Counted from the stretch's first letter, positions 29,130-37,790 are shown. The stretch is 64,000 nucleotides of DNA from Gammaproteobacteria bacterium (GCA_020851975.1 JADZBS010000025.1:1-64000), one strand, 5' to 3'. A program made the numbers and translations. Notes: generated from the letters alone by a model not told the origin.

Positions 29130-29141
29130 GCCGCGAGATTA

Positions 29142-29193
29142 ACGGAAAACCGGTTTACGGCGCTACGAATTTCCGTGGTATACGATTTTCCGT
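29142..29193. promoter_or_regulatory. Three-copy site array, candidate enhancer for the PAS activator
   Basis: Units at 29142-29153 (ACGGAAAACCGG, plus strand) and at 29165-29176 and 29182-29193 (minus strand, ACGGAAATTCGT and ACGGAAAATCGT) share ACGGAAA[AT][CT]CG[GT]. They sit about 80-125 bp upstream of the expected start of the sigma-54 promoter, the normal place for enhancer sites, and right at the activator gene's own start. Confidence 0.6.
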
Positions 29194-29240
29194 CATGGCA
29201 GATTTTTCCTAACTCGTTGTTTTTCAATAAAAGACCATCT

Positions 29241-29256
29241 TGGCACGGTTCGTGCT
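29241..29256 (+). promoter_or_regulatory. Sigma-54 promoter
   Basis: TGGCACG-N4-GTGCT, with GG at 29242-29243 and GC at 29254-29255 separated by exactly 10 nt. Only the first base of the -12 box differs from the TGGCACG-N4-TTGCW consensus. Transcription would start near 29267, 42 nt before the small ORF. Confidence 0.75.
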
Positions 29257-29308
29257 TTAGGGAAGCTGCGTACCAGGATGGGTACATGAAGGACGAGGAG
29301 TCACGCAC

Positions 29309-29485
29309 ATGGAAATGGTTTTGAAGGCAGTGTCCCCCGGACGGGAAGCGCGCGAGCGTTTGTCGGCCATGCTGGTGGCCGCCACCGTGACGTTCCTGGT
29401 GTTCGCGGCGATCGATGCGGGCTTCACGCCCCATGCCACGGATCTGGCCAGCCGCGCACTGGATCTGTCGGTGATGGCGCTGTAG
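29309..29485 (+). CDS. 58-residue putative membrane micro-protein
   Basis: Starts with ATG at 29309 and has GAGGAG 8 bp upstream. The N-terminal 18 residues are charged (KAVSPGREARERL), then one hydrophobic helix (about 20-38, MLVAATVTFLVFAAIDAGF) and a polar tail ending SVMAL. I do not recognise a family. Its promoter, ribosome site and downstream terminator (29686) make it a real transcription unit candidate. It is divergent from the PAS/sigma-54 activator, so it is a likely target. Function unknown; a stress- or metabolite-induced membrane peptide is a guess. Confidence 0.6.
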   Translation: MEMVLKAVSPGREARERLSAMLVAATVTFLVFAAIDAGFTPHATDLASRALDLSVMAL

Positions 29486-29685
29486 CCAGCCACCGCTCTC
29501 GGAGATCGAGACAGGACGAACAGACGAACTTCACGCGCGCACGCAGGGCTCATCCTCCCCCGGCGGCGCGCAGGAAGCGATGGCCCAGAGCCATCCCGAC
29601 GCAGGCGCTTGTCCCCCCAACTGCCTGCGAACGCCAGGGCCCGCATGGCCGGCCGCCGCTGCTCCAGCGGTTGCCCTCCCCCCAG
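29486..29685 (+). other. Transcribed non-coding segment before terminator
   Basis: About 200 bp lies between the micro-ORF stop and the terminator. I see no gene with a sensible start. A small hairpin GATGGC-N5-GCCATC is at 29579-29595. It may be a long 3' UTR or a processed small RNA. Confidence 0.35.
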
Positions 29686-29708
29686 AGAGCCATGCGGGCT
29701 CTTTTTTT
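29686..29708 (+). terminator. Rho-independent terminator
   Basis: Stem AGAGCC (29686-29691) pairs with GGCTCT (29697-29702) over a 5-nt loop, followed by a run of seven T. It would end the transcript from the sigma-54 promoter, giving a unit of about 440 nt. Confidence 0.8.
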
Positions 29709-29829
29709 CCTTCAGGACGATCTACACAGGCGGCAGTCCGTGCCGTCATGCTGCCGCCACGTCGGCGGCGGAACGCGCCGGCGCGATCAGGGCCTGCAAC
29801 GGACATCAGCGACGAGTCTTGAGTTGTGC

Positions 29830-30015
29830 TCAGGGCAGGAAATCTTCGATCTGGCTGCCCGAGATCAGGTTGTCCATCGCGGCGTAATGCTCCGCCGTCT
29901 CGGCATCGATCACCGGGAGCCGGACACGCGGCGTGTGGATGAACGCATCGAGCTCTCGGCGATTGCGCGCCGTCTGGCTGCCGCAGACGAAGCCGCCGAG
30001 CAGTTCTCCGAGCAC
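29830..30015 (-). pseudogene. PIN-domain (VapC-like) toxin fragment
   Basis: The minus strand reads LGELLGGFVCGSQTARNRRELDAFIHTPRVRLPVIDAETAEHYA. This matches the middle of VapC-type PIN RNases (shown here as an orientation aid: TARNRRELDAFI and DAETAEHYA are the telling parts). The first PIN motif (DTN...) is missing and the end is replaced by SQIEDFLP and a stop. No antitoxin gene is next to it. It is judged a decayed toxin-antitoxin remnant. Confidence 0.45.
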
Positions 30016-30117
30016 CGTCGGGCAGAGCGCGCCCTGCCATCACCTCAGATATCAGATGATGGCATCAATGAAAGCAAATGGCGCACGGTCCCAAATGCGA
30101 GGTACGCACGTGGAATC

Positions 30118-30166
30118 GGTGCCGGTGTTACTGTTTCGCAGATACCGAAACCGTAACACCGGCACC
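30118..30166. repeat. Inverted repeat with 21-bp arms
   Basis: Arms 30118-30138 and 30146-30166 are complementary with one mismatch and a 7-bp spacer. The arm begins GGTGCCGGTGTTAC. It sits 35 bp before the MFS exporter start. It could be a REP-like element or a remnant end of a mobile element; no T-run suggests otherwise for a terminator. Confidence 0.7.
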
Positions 30167-30201
30167 TCTTTCGGGTTCGTTTTCACCTACGCTATGCGGC
30201 C

Positions 30202-31404
30202 ATGCACCCGACGAACCCCGCGCCCCCACCGGTGAGCCGCGCCCGCCTGATTCTCCTGCTCGGCACCATCTGCATGTTCGCGCCGCTCGCGATCGACATG
30301 TACCTGCCGGTATTCCCGATCATCGCCGGCGAACTCGGCGTGCCGGTGGCCACCATCCAGCTGTCGCTCTCGGCCTTCTTCGTCGGCCTCGCCGTCGGCC
30401 AGCTGCTCTGGGGTCCGCTCTCGGACCGCTTCGGCCGCCGTCCGCCGCTCGTGGCCGGCATCGCCCTGTTCACGGTGGCGTCCATCGGCTGCGCCCTCGC
30501 CCCGGATGCCACCACGCTGATCGTCCTGCGTGCGCTCCAGGCGCTCGGCGGCTGCGCGGGCATGGTGATCACGCTCGCCATCGTGCGTGATGTCTATGAT
30601 CCGCAGGAGGGCGCCGGTGTCATGTCCCGACTGTGGCTGGTGTTCGGCCTGGCGCCGATTCTCGCCCCGTCGATCGGCGCCTGGGTGGTGCAGTTCGCCG
30701 GCTGGCGCACGATCTTCTGGATCCTCACCGGCATCGGCGTGCTGTGCCTGGTCGCCACCGTGGTCCTGCTGCCGGAGACGCGTCCGGCTGCCATACGCGA
30801 CGCCCAGGAACCCACGGCCCTGATTCACGACTACGCGGCGCTGCTCGGTGACCGGCGCTTCGTGGGCCTTGCGGCCGCCGTTGCCTGCTGCCATGCCACG
30901 GTGCTCGCCTACGTCACCGCCAGCCCCTTCGTATTGATCACGGTGTATGGGCTCGAGCCGACGCAGTACGCCCTGCTGTTCGCGCTGGCTGCCGCCGCCC
31001 TGGTGGCGAGCGCCCAGTGGAATGCACACCTGCTGAAGCGCCACGCGCCCGCCGTACTGTTGCGCCGGGCGAGCCTGCTGCCCCCGCCGCTGGCCCTGGT
31101 GCTGGTGGCAATCACCTGGCAGCGCACGGGTGGCGTCACGGCGCTGATGACGACCCTGCTGGTCTACCTGGCCGTGACGGCGCTCATCCGCCCCAACGCC
31201 ACCGCCTGCGCACTGGCGGGCCATGGCAATCGCGCCGGCACCGCTGTCTCGATCATCGGCAGCCTGCAGTTCCTGCTGGCGACGCTCGCCGGCGCCCTGA
31301 TGAGCCTGATCGACGATGGCACGGCCGTGCCGATGGCGCTGACGATGACCCTGTTCGCCACGGCGGGTCTGGCGCTGTATCGCGGACTCGCGGAGCGGTC
31401 GTGA
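30202..31404 (+). CDS. Bcr/CflA family multidrug efflux transporter
   Basis: A 400-residue MFS protein with about 12 membrane helices. The motif GQLLWGPLSDRFGRRPP (MFS motif A) is near residues 66-82. FAPLAIDMYLPVFPII in the first helix region is typical of the Bcr/CflA family, which exports drugs such as bicyclomycin and chloramphenicol, or cysteine-like metabolites. The true substrate is unknown. ATG at 30202 is preceded by the inverted repeat 35 bp upstream. Confidence 0.9.
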   Translation: MHPTNPAPPPVSRARLILLLGTICMFAPLAIDMYLPVFPIIAGELGVPVATIQLSLSAFFVGLAVGQLLWGPLSDRFGRRPPLVAGIALFTVASIGCALAPDATTLIVLRALQALGGCAGMVITLAIVRDVYDPQEGAGVMSRLWLVFGLAPILAPSIGAWVVQFAGWRTIFWILTGIGVLCLVATVVLLPETRPAAIRDAQEPTALIHDYAALLGDRRFVGLAAAVACCHATVLAYVTASPFVLITVYGLEPTQYALLFALAAAALVASAQWNAHLLKRHAPAVLLRRASLLPPPLALVLVAITWQRTGGVTALMTTLLVYLAVTALIRPNATACALAGHGNRAGTAVSIIGSLQFLLATLAGALMSLIDDGTAVPMALTMTLFATAGLALYRGLAERS

Positions 31405-31425
31405 GGCGCCGCTCGCCGGCCAGGA

Positions 31426-31704
31426 TCAGGTCTGCGGCGGCGGATTGCGCACGCCGAGCTGGCGTGTCTTCTGGAGATACCCGTTCAGCTGTTCCGGGCT
31501 GAGGCTGGCCTTGAGCCGCTGCAGCCAGCGGCGCGCCCAGGCGAACTCGAGCGCGAGGATGGCGAGCCCGGTCGGGATCACGATCAGCGCCGGCCCCGGG
31601 GTCACCAGCATGATCACGCCGATCAGGATCACGGTCCCGCCGAGCAGGGCGATGACGATGCGGCGCGCCAGCCGGTACCCGCGCCTGCCCATTTCAGCGA
31701 ACAC
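31426..31704 (-). CDS. PGPGW-family small membrane protein
   Basis: A 92-residue protein with one long hydrophobic stretch made of two helices (residues about 16-55). Between them is VTPGPALIVIPTGLAIL, the PGP turn of the PGPGW family. An amphipathic tail (ARRWLQRLKASL) follows. GTG at 31704 has GGGAG upstream; ATG at 31692 is an alternative. The function is unknown. It converges on the MFS gene. Confidence 0.75.
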   Translation of the reverse strand: MFAEMGRRGYRLARRIVIALLGGTVILIGVIMLVTPGPALIVIPTGLAILALEFAWARRWLQRLKASLSPEQLNGYLQKTRQLGVRNPPPQT

Positions 31705-31758
31705 CGGGACTCCCGTGGATGGCGTGCAACCGGATCCCGGGCGCCATGGGCCGGCGGA

Positions 31759-32814
31759 TCAACGGAAACGGGCCTGGATCGCGTCGAGCGCCTTCTGGCC
31801 CGGGTTGAGCTTGTCGTAAGGCACCGAGTTCAGCGGCTGGTCGGGCAGCGACTGGACCTGGTGCATGTCGGGCTTGGCCTCGTCGATGAAGAGCAGCCCC
31901 GTGACGATCTCGCCCCGCGCCTGGTGGCGCGACACGTAGTCGAAGGCGCCGGTGCGGTCGGTGGCGTCGTAGTCGGCACCCACCTTGTGCAGCAGCACGC
32001 GGCTGCCGTCGTGCAGGGTTACTGCCTGGACGGTGCCCGCTGCCTGGTCGGAACGGATCTCGGTGGCCGGCGGCACGTAGTCGGCATAGGTCACCGCCTG
32101 CGCGTGCTGGCGGGTGAACTGGTAGCTCTTGGTCGAGCCTTCGTGGTCGTTGAACGTGACGCAGGGCGAGATGACGTCGACGAGCGCGAAGCCACGGTGG
32201 CGGATGCCGGCCTTGAGTAGCGGCACGAGGTGAGCCTTGTCGCCGGAGAAGCTGCGCGCCACGAAGGTGCAACCGATCGACAGCGCCAGCAGGCAGGGAT
32301 CGATCGGCGGCTGCTGGTTCACGTCACCCTTCCTGGCCTTGCTGCCGATGTCGGCGGAGGCGGAGAACTGGCCTTTCGTGAGGCCATACACGCCGTTGTT
32401 CTCCAGCAGATAGAGCATGTTCAGGTTGCGGCGGATGGCGTGGCAGAACTGCCCGAGCCCGATCGACAGCGTGTCGCCGTCGCCTGACAGGCCGATGTAG
32501 ACCAGCTCGCCGTTGGCGGCATTGGCGCCGGTGGCCACGGAGGGCATGCGGCCATGCACCGAATTGAATCCGTGGGAGGCCGAGGCGAAGTAGGCGGGTG
32601 TCTTCGACGAACAGCCGATGCCGGAGACCTTGGCCATGCGGTGCGGCGGGATCGACAGCTCGAAGGCCGCCTGGATCAGCGCCGCGGTGATCGAGTCGTG
32701 GCCACAGCCGGCACACAGCGTCGACATGCCGCCTTCGTAGTCACGGACCGTGAGCCCCAGCTCGTTGCGCGGCAGCCCGGGGTGGGCAACCTTGGGTTTG
32801 GCGAGAAAGCTCAT
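31759..32814 (-). CDS. korB: 2-oxoacid:ferredoxin oxidoreductase, beta subunit
   Basis: A 351-residue thiamine-diphosphate subunit. The TPP/Mg motif starts GDGDTLSIGLGQ and ends in LENNGVYGLTKGQ. Cys residues in CAGCGHDS, GIGCSSKTP and the later SPCVTFND fit the [4Fe-4S] ligands. Together with KorA it oxidises (or reductively carboxylates) a 2-oxoacid, likely 2-oxoglutarate, with ferredoxin. The ATG overlaps korA's stop by 4 bp (ATGA), so translation is coupled. Confidence 0.92.
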   Translation of the reverse strand: MSFLAKPKVAHPGLPRNELGLTVRDYEGGMSTLCAGCGHDSITAALIQAAFELSIPPHRMAKVSGIGCSSKTPAYFASASHGFNSVHGRMPSVATGANAANGELVYIGLSGDGDTLSIGLGQFCHAIRRNLNMLYLLENNGVYGLTKGQFSASADIGSKARKGDVNQQPPIDPCLLALSIGCTFVARSFSGDKAHLVPLLKAGIRHRGFALVDVISPCVTFNDHEGSTKSYQFTRQHAQAVTYADYVPPATEIRSDQAAGTVQAVTLHDGSRVLLHKVGADYDATDRTGAFDYVSRHQARGEIVTGLLFIDEAKPDMHQVQSLPDQPLNSVPYDKLNPGQKALDAIQARFR

Positions 32815-34622
32815 GCGGCTTGACCCCTGGCCATGTCCTGATTGATGCCGTCGACGATGGAGGCGGCCACGATCGGCAGCCCGTCGTAGTGCAGTACGGC
32901 GACGAGTTTTTCCGGGTCGACGCGCGTCTCGAGCAGCAACAGGCTGCGCAATTGGGCATCCCGGTTCTGCTCGACCACGTAGATGCGGTCGTGCGCGTCG
33001 AGGAAATCCTGCACCTGCCGGGAGAACGGGAATGCCTTCACCCGCAGGTAGTTGGCGCCGACACCCGCTTCGGCGAGCCGGGCGCGGGCCTCGCGCACGG
33101 CCCCGTCACAGCTGCCGACCGAGATGATGCCGACACGGTGCCGGTCCGACTGCTCGACCACGGGCGTGGGCACGTACTGCCTGGCCGTCTCCCATTTGCG
33201 GCGCAGGCGGTCCACCACCGCCTGGTACTCCTTCGCGTCTTCCGTATACGCGCCGTACATGTTGTGGCCGGAACCGCGCGTGAAGTAGGCGCCCTTGGCG
33301 TGCACGCCGGGCAGCGAGCGCCAGGGAATGCCGTCCTGGTCGACGTCGAGGTAACGGTGGAACTTCTCGATCTTCTCGAGCTGCTCGCGGCTCATCACCT
33401 TGCCGCGATCGGGCTGGTAGGCCGGGTCCCACTGCAGGTCACGGCACATCCAGTCGTTCATGCCGATGTCGAGGTCGGTGAGCACGATGACCGGCGTCTG
33501 CAGGCGCTCGGCCAGATCGAAGGCCTGGGCGGTGAGGTAGAACGCTTCCTCGGGATTCGCCGGGAACAGCAGCACATGCCGGGTGTCGCCATGCGATGCA
33601 TAGGCACAGGCCATGATGTCGGCCTGTTGCGTGCGCGTCGGCATGCCGGTCGACGGCCCGCAGCGCTGCACATTGACCAGGACGGCGGGGATCTCGGTGA
33701 AGTAACCGTAGCCGAGGAACTCGCTCATGAGCGAGATCCCTGGTCCGCTGGTCGAGGTGAAGGCCCGGGCTCCGTTCCAGCTCGCGCCGAGCACCATGCC
33801 GATGGCGGCCAGCTCGTCCTCGGCCTGGATGATGGCGACATTGGTGCGGCCGGTGTCCGGGTCCTTGCGCAGGCGTTCCGCATGGCGCTTGAAAGTGTCG
33901 ATCACCGAGGTCGACGGCGTGATCGGGTACCAGCCGACGACCGTGGCGCCCGCGAACAGCGCACCGAGCGCGGCGGTGCTGTTGCCGTCGATCATGATGT
34001 GTCCGCCGGTGGCATTCATCGCCGTGGCACGGAACGGCAGCGGGCAGGAAAAGTTCTCCCGGGCGTAGTGGTAGCCGAGGTCGAAGGCCGCCTGGTTGGA
34101 CTCCAGGAGCTGCGGCTTGGCGGCGAAGCTGTCCTGCAGGAGCGCGCGCACGACGGCCAGGTCGAGGTCCAGCAATGCGGCGAGCACGCCGACGTAGGCG
34201 ATGTTCTTCATCAATACGCGCTCGCGCGCCCGCGTGAAGCGCTCGTTGCACAGCCGCGCCAGCGGCACGCCGAGGATGGTGATGTCGTCGCGCGCGAGCT
34301 GCTTTGCCCGGGGCCAGGTGGAGTCGTAGATCAGGTAGCCACCCGGGGCGACGTCGTGCAGGTCCTTGCGGTAGGTCTCGGCATTCATGGCAACCAGGAC
34401 GTCGACACGACCCGAGCGGCAGATGTAACCGTCCCGGCTGGCACGGATCTCGTACCAGGTCGGCAGCCCCTGGATGTTCGACGGGAAGTAGTTCTTGCCG
34501 GCCACCGGGATGCCCATGCGGAAGAATGCCTTCATGAGCAGCGTGTTGGCGCTGGCCGAGCCCGTGCCATTGACGTTGGCGATCTTGATGGTGAAGTCGT
34601 TATCGCGCGGTTGCTTGCTCAT
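32811..34622 (-). CDS. korA: 2-oxoacid:ferredoxin oxidoreductase, fused gamma-alpha subunit
   Basis: A 603-residue subunit. The N-terminal gamma domain (about 1-190) has GTGSASANTLLMKAFFRMG. The alpha domain carries the conserved VGWYPITPSTS near residue 230 and a pyrimidine-binding EDELAAIGMVLGASWNG run. This fused type is the common aerobic OGOR/BCFOR form. It sits 68 bp downstream of the FAD/Fe-S partner gene, in one operon. Confidence 0.92.
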   Translation of the reverse strand: MSKQPRDNDFTIKIANVNGTGSASANTLLMKAFFRMGIPVAGKNYFPSNIQGLPTWYEIRASRDGYICRSGRVDVLVAMNAETYRKDLHDVAPGGYLIYDSTWPRAKQLARDDITILGVPLARLCNERFTRARERVLMKNIAYVGVLAALLDLDLAVVRALLQDSFAAKPQLLESNQAAFDLGYHYARENFSCPLPFRATAMNATGGHIMIDGNSTAALGALFAGATVVGWYPITPSTSVIDTFKRHAERLRKDPDTGRTNVAIIQAEDELAAIGMVLGASWNGARAFTSTSGPGISLMSEFLGYGYFTEIPAVLVNVQRCGPSTGMPTRTQQADIMACAYASHGDTRHVLLFPANPEEAFYLTAQAFDLAERLQTPVIVLTDLDIGMNDWMCRDLQWDPAYQPDRGKVMSREQLEKIEKFHRYLDVDQDGIPWRSLPGVHAKGAYFTRGSGHNMYGAYTEDAKEYQAVVDRLRRKWETARQYVPTPVVEQSDRHRVGIISVGSCDGAVREARARLAEAGVGANYLRVKAFPFSRQVQDFLDAHDRIYVVEQNRDAQLRSLLLLETRVDPEKLVAVLHYDGLPIVAASIVDGINQDMARGQAA

Positions 34623-34690
34623 GGCGGCGTGTCTTCCGGGCTCACCGCCGGCTCGGGGCCCGGCGGTCGCTCGTGGCGGGTTGGTTGTCC

Positions 34691-36502
34691 TCAGGTGCCG
34701 GTGCGGACCGGGGCCAGGGTACCGGCGGTGTCATCGGCCGCGTACGGTACCTTCAGCGTGAATTTCTGCATGTCCCAGGCACCGGTCGGGCAGCGCTCGG
34801 CGCACAGGCCGCAGCGGATGCACAGGTCCTCGTCCTTGACCATCACGCGGCGCGTCTGCGGCAACTCCGCCGAGACGTACAGGTCCTGGCCAGTATTGAC
34901 GGCAGGCGCCGACAGGCGCCGGCGCAGTTCGGCTTCCTCGCCATTGCCCGTGATGGTCAGGCAGCGCGTCGGGCAGACGTCCACGCAGGCGTCGCACTCG
35001 ATGCAGAGCTTCGCCGTGAACACGGTCTGGATGTCGCAGTTCAGGCAGCGCTCGACTTCCTTCGTGAACTGCTCGGGCGTGTACCCGAGCTCGACCTCGA
35101 GGTTGAGCTTCGAGAAACGCTCCTTGAGGCTCACATGCGGCATGATCCGGCGCTCGACCGGGTCATAGGCGTTGGAGTACGCCCACTCGTGCATGCCCAT
35201 CTTCGAAGTGGCCAGGTTCATGCCGTAGGGCGGGCGCTCGCGCAGATCCTGGCTCTGGCAGTGGCGGTGGATCGAAATGGCGGCCTGGTGGCCGTGTTCC
35301 ACCGCCCAGATGATGTTCTTCGGCCCGAAGGCTGCGTCACCGCCGAAGAACACGCCCGGTCGCGTACCCTGGTAGGTCGACGGATCGACCACCGGCACGT
35401 CCCACTTGTCGAACTCGATGCCGAGGTCGCGCTCGATCCAGGGAAACGCATTCTCCTGGCCGATGGCGAGCACCACGTCGTCGCAGGGGAAGAGTTCCTC
35501 GCCCACCACCTTCTCGGCGGTGATGCGACCGCGCGCGTCGAACTCGTACGCCATCTTCTCGAAGACCATGCCGGCAAGCTTGCCGTTCTCGATGACGAAG
35601 GACTTCGGCGCGTGGTTGACGACGATCTCGACGGTCTCCTCCTCGGCGTCCTCCAGCTCCCAGGGCGAGGCCTTGAAGAACTGCCGCGGCTTGCGTGCCA
35701 TCACCTTGACGCTCTTCGCGCCGAGCCGCAGCGAGGTGCGACAGCAGTCCATCGCCGTGTTGCCGACGCCGATGATGAGCACCTTCTCGCCGATGCGCTC
35801 GACATGGCCGAAGGCCACCGATTCCAGCCAGGCAATGCCGATGTGGATGTGTTCGCTGGCCGCGTCGCGACCGGGAAGCTTCAGGTTCTTGCCCCGCGGC
35901 GCACCGCTGCCGACGAACACCGCGTCGAAGTTTTCGGCGAGCAGCGCCTTCATGCTCTTCACCGGGGTGCCGAGGCGCAGGTCGGCGCCCATCCCGACGA
36001 TCATGCCGATCTCCTCGTCGAGGACTTCCGCCGGCAGGCGGAACGAGGGGATGTTGCTGCGCATGAGGCCGCCCGGCACCTCCAGGGCCTCGAAGATCAC
36101 CACCTCGTAACCGAGCGGCAGCAGGTCGTTGGCCACGGCGAGCGAGGCCGGGCCGGCGCCTACCAGGGCGACCCGCTTGCCGTTCTTCTGCCGGACCGGC
36201 TTCGGCAGCAGCGCCGTGACGTCGTCGCGGTTGTCCGCCGCCACGCGCTTCAGCCGGCAGATCGCCACCGGCTTGTCCTCGACGCGACCGCGCCGGCAGG
36301 CCGGCTCGCAGGGCCGGTCGCAGACGCGCCCGAGGATGCCCGGGAACACGTTCGTCTGCCGGTTCAGCATGTAGGCATCGGTGAAACGGCCCTGGGCGAT
36401 CAGGCGGATGTAGCCGGGCACGTCGGTGTGGGCCGGGCACCCCCACTGGCAATCGACGACCTTGTGGAAGTACTGCGGATCGGAGATGTCGGTAGGCTGC
36501 AT
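34691..36502 (-). CDS. FAD-dependent NAD(P)H oxidoreductase with two C-terminal [4Fe-4S] clusters
   Basis: A 603-residue protein of the glutamate-synthase-small-subunit type. An N-terminal Cys cluster (CQWGCPAHTDVPGY, CDRPCEPAC) is followed by an FAD fold (VALVGAGPASLAVAN) and a NAD(P) fold (VLIIGVGNTAMD). Two ferredoxin motifs end the protein: CIECDACVDVCP and CIRCGLCAERCP. It is the first gene of the operon with korAB and is likely their electron partner, exchanging electrons between NAD(P)H and ferredoxin-type carriers. The exact direction is not visible. Start ATG at 36502. Confidence 0.85.
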   Translation of the reverse strand: MQPTDISDPQYFHKVVDCQWGCPAHTDVPGYIRLIAQGRFTDAYMLNRQTNVFPGILGRVCDRPCEPACRRGRVEDKPVAICRLKRVAADNRDDVTALLPKPVRQKNGKRVALVGAGPASLAVANDLLPLGYEVVIFEALEVPGGLMRSNIPSFRLPAEVLDEEIGMIVGMGADLRLGTPVKSMKALLAENFDAVFVGSGAPRGKNLKLPGRDAASEHIHIGIAWLESVAFGHVERIGEKVLIIGVGNTAMDCCRTSLRLGAKSVKVMARKPRQFFKASPWELEDAEEETVEIVVNHAPKSFVIENGKLAGMVFEKMAYEFDARGRITAEKVVGEELFPCDDVVLAIGQENAFPWIERDLGIEFDKWDVPVVDPSTYQGTRPGVFFGGDAAFGPKNIIWAVEHGHQAAISIHRHCQSQDLRERPPYGMNLATSKMGMHEWAYSNAYDPVERRIMPHVSLKERFSKLNLEVELGYTPEQFTKEVERCLNCDIQTVFTAKLCIECDACVDVCPTRCLTITGNGEEAELRRRLSAPAVNTGQDLYVSAELPQTRRVMVKDEDLCIRCGLCAERCPTGAWDMQKFTLKVPYAADDTAGTLAPVRTGT

Positions 36503-36710
36503 GCGCGTGGCTCTGGGACCCGCCAGGGCGGGCCGGCTCCGTCAGGCGTTCGAGGGATGATGGACCGTCGTGGCGACGAAACGTGCCGGATTATACATAC
36601 CGGCATTTCAAAGCATATCGCGTGTTGCACGGTCTTGCGCGGCAGTGAAGAATCCGATCCGCAGCGTCCAGCTGCCCGACCCTCGGCCCGTTTCATCGGA
36701 AGAAATCTTG

Positions 36711-37790
36711 ATGTCAAACAATATCGCTCCGGCACCGTCCGTCATGCGCTACACGGCGCTCGCCCTCCAGCTCGCCACCCACTGCGTGAATGACTGCACC
36801 GACCGCCCGAGTGCCCGGGCGCGCATGACGCAGAGCATTGCCCGGGCGCGCCGCGCCATCGCCGGCAGCAAGGCCTTCGTGAAGCAATACAGCGGTGGCG
36901 AGGTACGACTCGTGGTCCTGCCCGAGTATTTCCTGACCGGATTCCCGATGGGCGAATCGGTGCCGGAATGGCGCGACAAGGCCGCCCTGGCGATCGACGG
37001 ACCGGAGTATGCCGCTCTGGGCGAGATCGCCCGCGATGCCGACCTCTACCTGGCCGGCAATGCCTACGAAGTGGACCCGCACTTCCCGGACCTGTACTTC
37101 CAGTGCTGCTTCATCATTGCCCCGGACGGCCAGGTCGTCCTGCGCTACCGGCGCCTCGTCTCGCTGAGCGCACCGACACCGTACGACGTCTGGGATCGCT
37201 ACCTCGAGATCCACGGCCTCGATGGCGTGTTCCCGGTGGCAGACACGCCGATCGGGCGCCTCGCGGCGATCGCCTCCGAGGAGATCCAGTACCCGGAAAT
37301 CGCCCGCTGCCACGCCATGCGTGGTGCCGAAGTGTTCGTGCATTCCACCAGCGAGGTCGGCAGCCCGATGTTGACGACGAAGGAAGTCGCGCGCCGGGCA
37401 CGCGCGGCCGAGAACCTCGCCTACGTCGTCTCTGCCAACTCGGCGCGGCTCGAGGGCACGCCGATCCCCGCGGATTCGGCCACCGGCATGTCGAAGATCG
37501 TCGACTACCGCGGCCTGGTACTGGCCGAAGCGGCGTGCGGCGGCGAGTCCATGGTCGCCTCGGCCACCATCGACCTCGACGCGCTGCGCGCGGCCCGGCG
37601 CCATACCGGACTCACCAACATGCTGGTGCGCCAGCCCTTTCAGGCCTACGCGGAAAGTTACGCCCGCACGGTGTTCCACCCGGCCAACCGGCTGCTCGAT
37701 GGCGGGCAGGTCCGCACACCGGCCCGGGGCGAGCTGACCCGCTGGCAGGTGGCCGACATCGAGGCCCTCGGCAAGGCGCGCATCATCTGA
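36711..37790 (+). CDS. Nitrilase-superfamily protein with altered active site
   Basis: A 359-residue C-N hydrolase fold. The first catalytic residue is present (Glu72 in VLPEYFLTG). In the lysine motif YRKL the protein has YRRL (Arg148), and in the Cys motif C-Y-D-x-x-F-P-E it reads ASEEIQYPE, with Ser189 at the Cys position. The rest of the fold (FVHSTSEVGS, ARAAENLAYVVSANSA) is well kept. It may bind a nitrile/amide-like ligand without normal hydrolysis, or use other chemistry. ATG at 36711 is used; it has a GGAAG ribosome site. It stands alone before the glycan locus. Confidence 0.8.
   Translation: MSNNIAPAPSVMRYTALALQLATHCVNDCTDRPSARARMTQSIARARRAIAGSKAFVKQYSGGEVRLVVLPEYFLTGFPMGESVPEWRDKAALAIDGPEYAALGEIARDADLYLAGNAYEVDPHFPDLYFQCCFIIAPDGQVVLRYRRLVSLSAPTPYDVWDRYLEIHGLDGVFPVADTPIGRLAAIASEEIQYPEIARCHAMRGAEVFVHSTSEVGSPMLTTKEVARRARAAENLAYVVSANSARLEGTPIPADSATGMSKIVDYRGLVLAEAACGGESMVASATIDLDALRAARRHTGLTNMLVRQPFQAYAESYARTVFHPANRLLDGGQVRTPARGELTRWQVADIEALGKARII

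Noticed and set aside
29580-29822. Second small ORF after the 58-codon gene
   Set aside because: It runs through the terminator, has a ribosome site too close to the start, and shows no protein-like pattern.
32820-35168. Long plus-strand frame opposite korA and the flavoprotein
   Set aside because: Low-complexity His/Val/Arg/Asp composition and no motifs; the minus-strand genes are clearly real.
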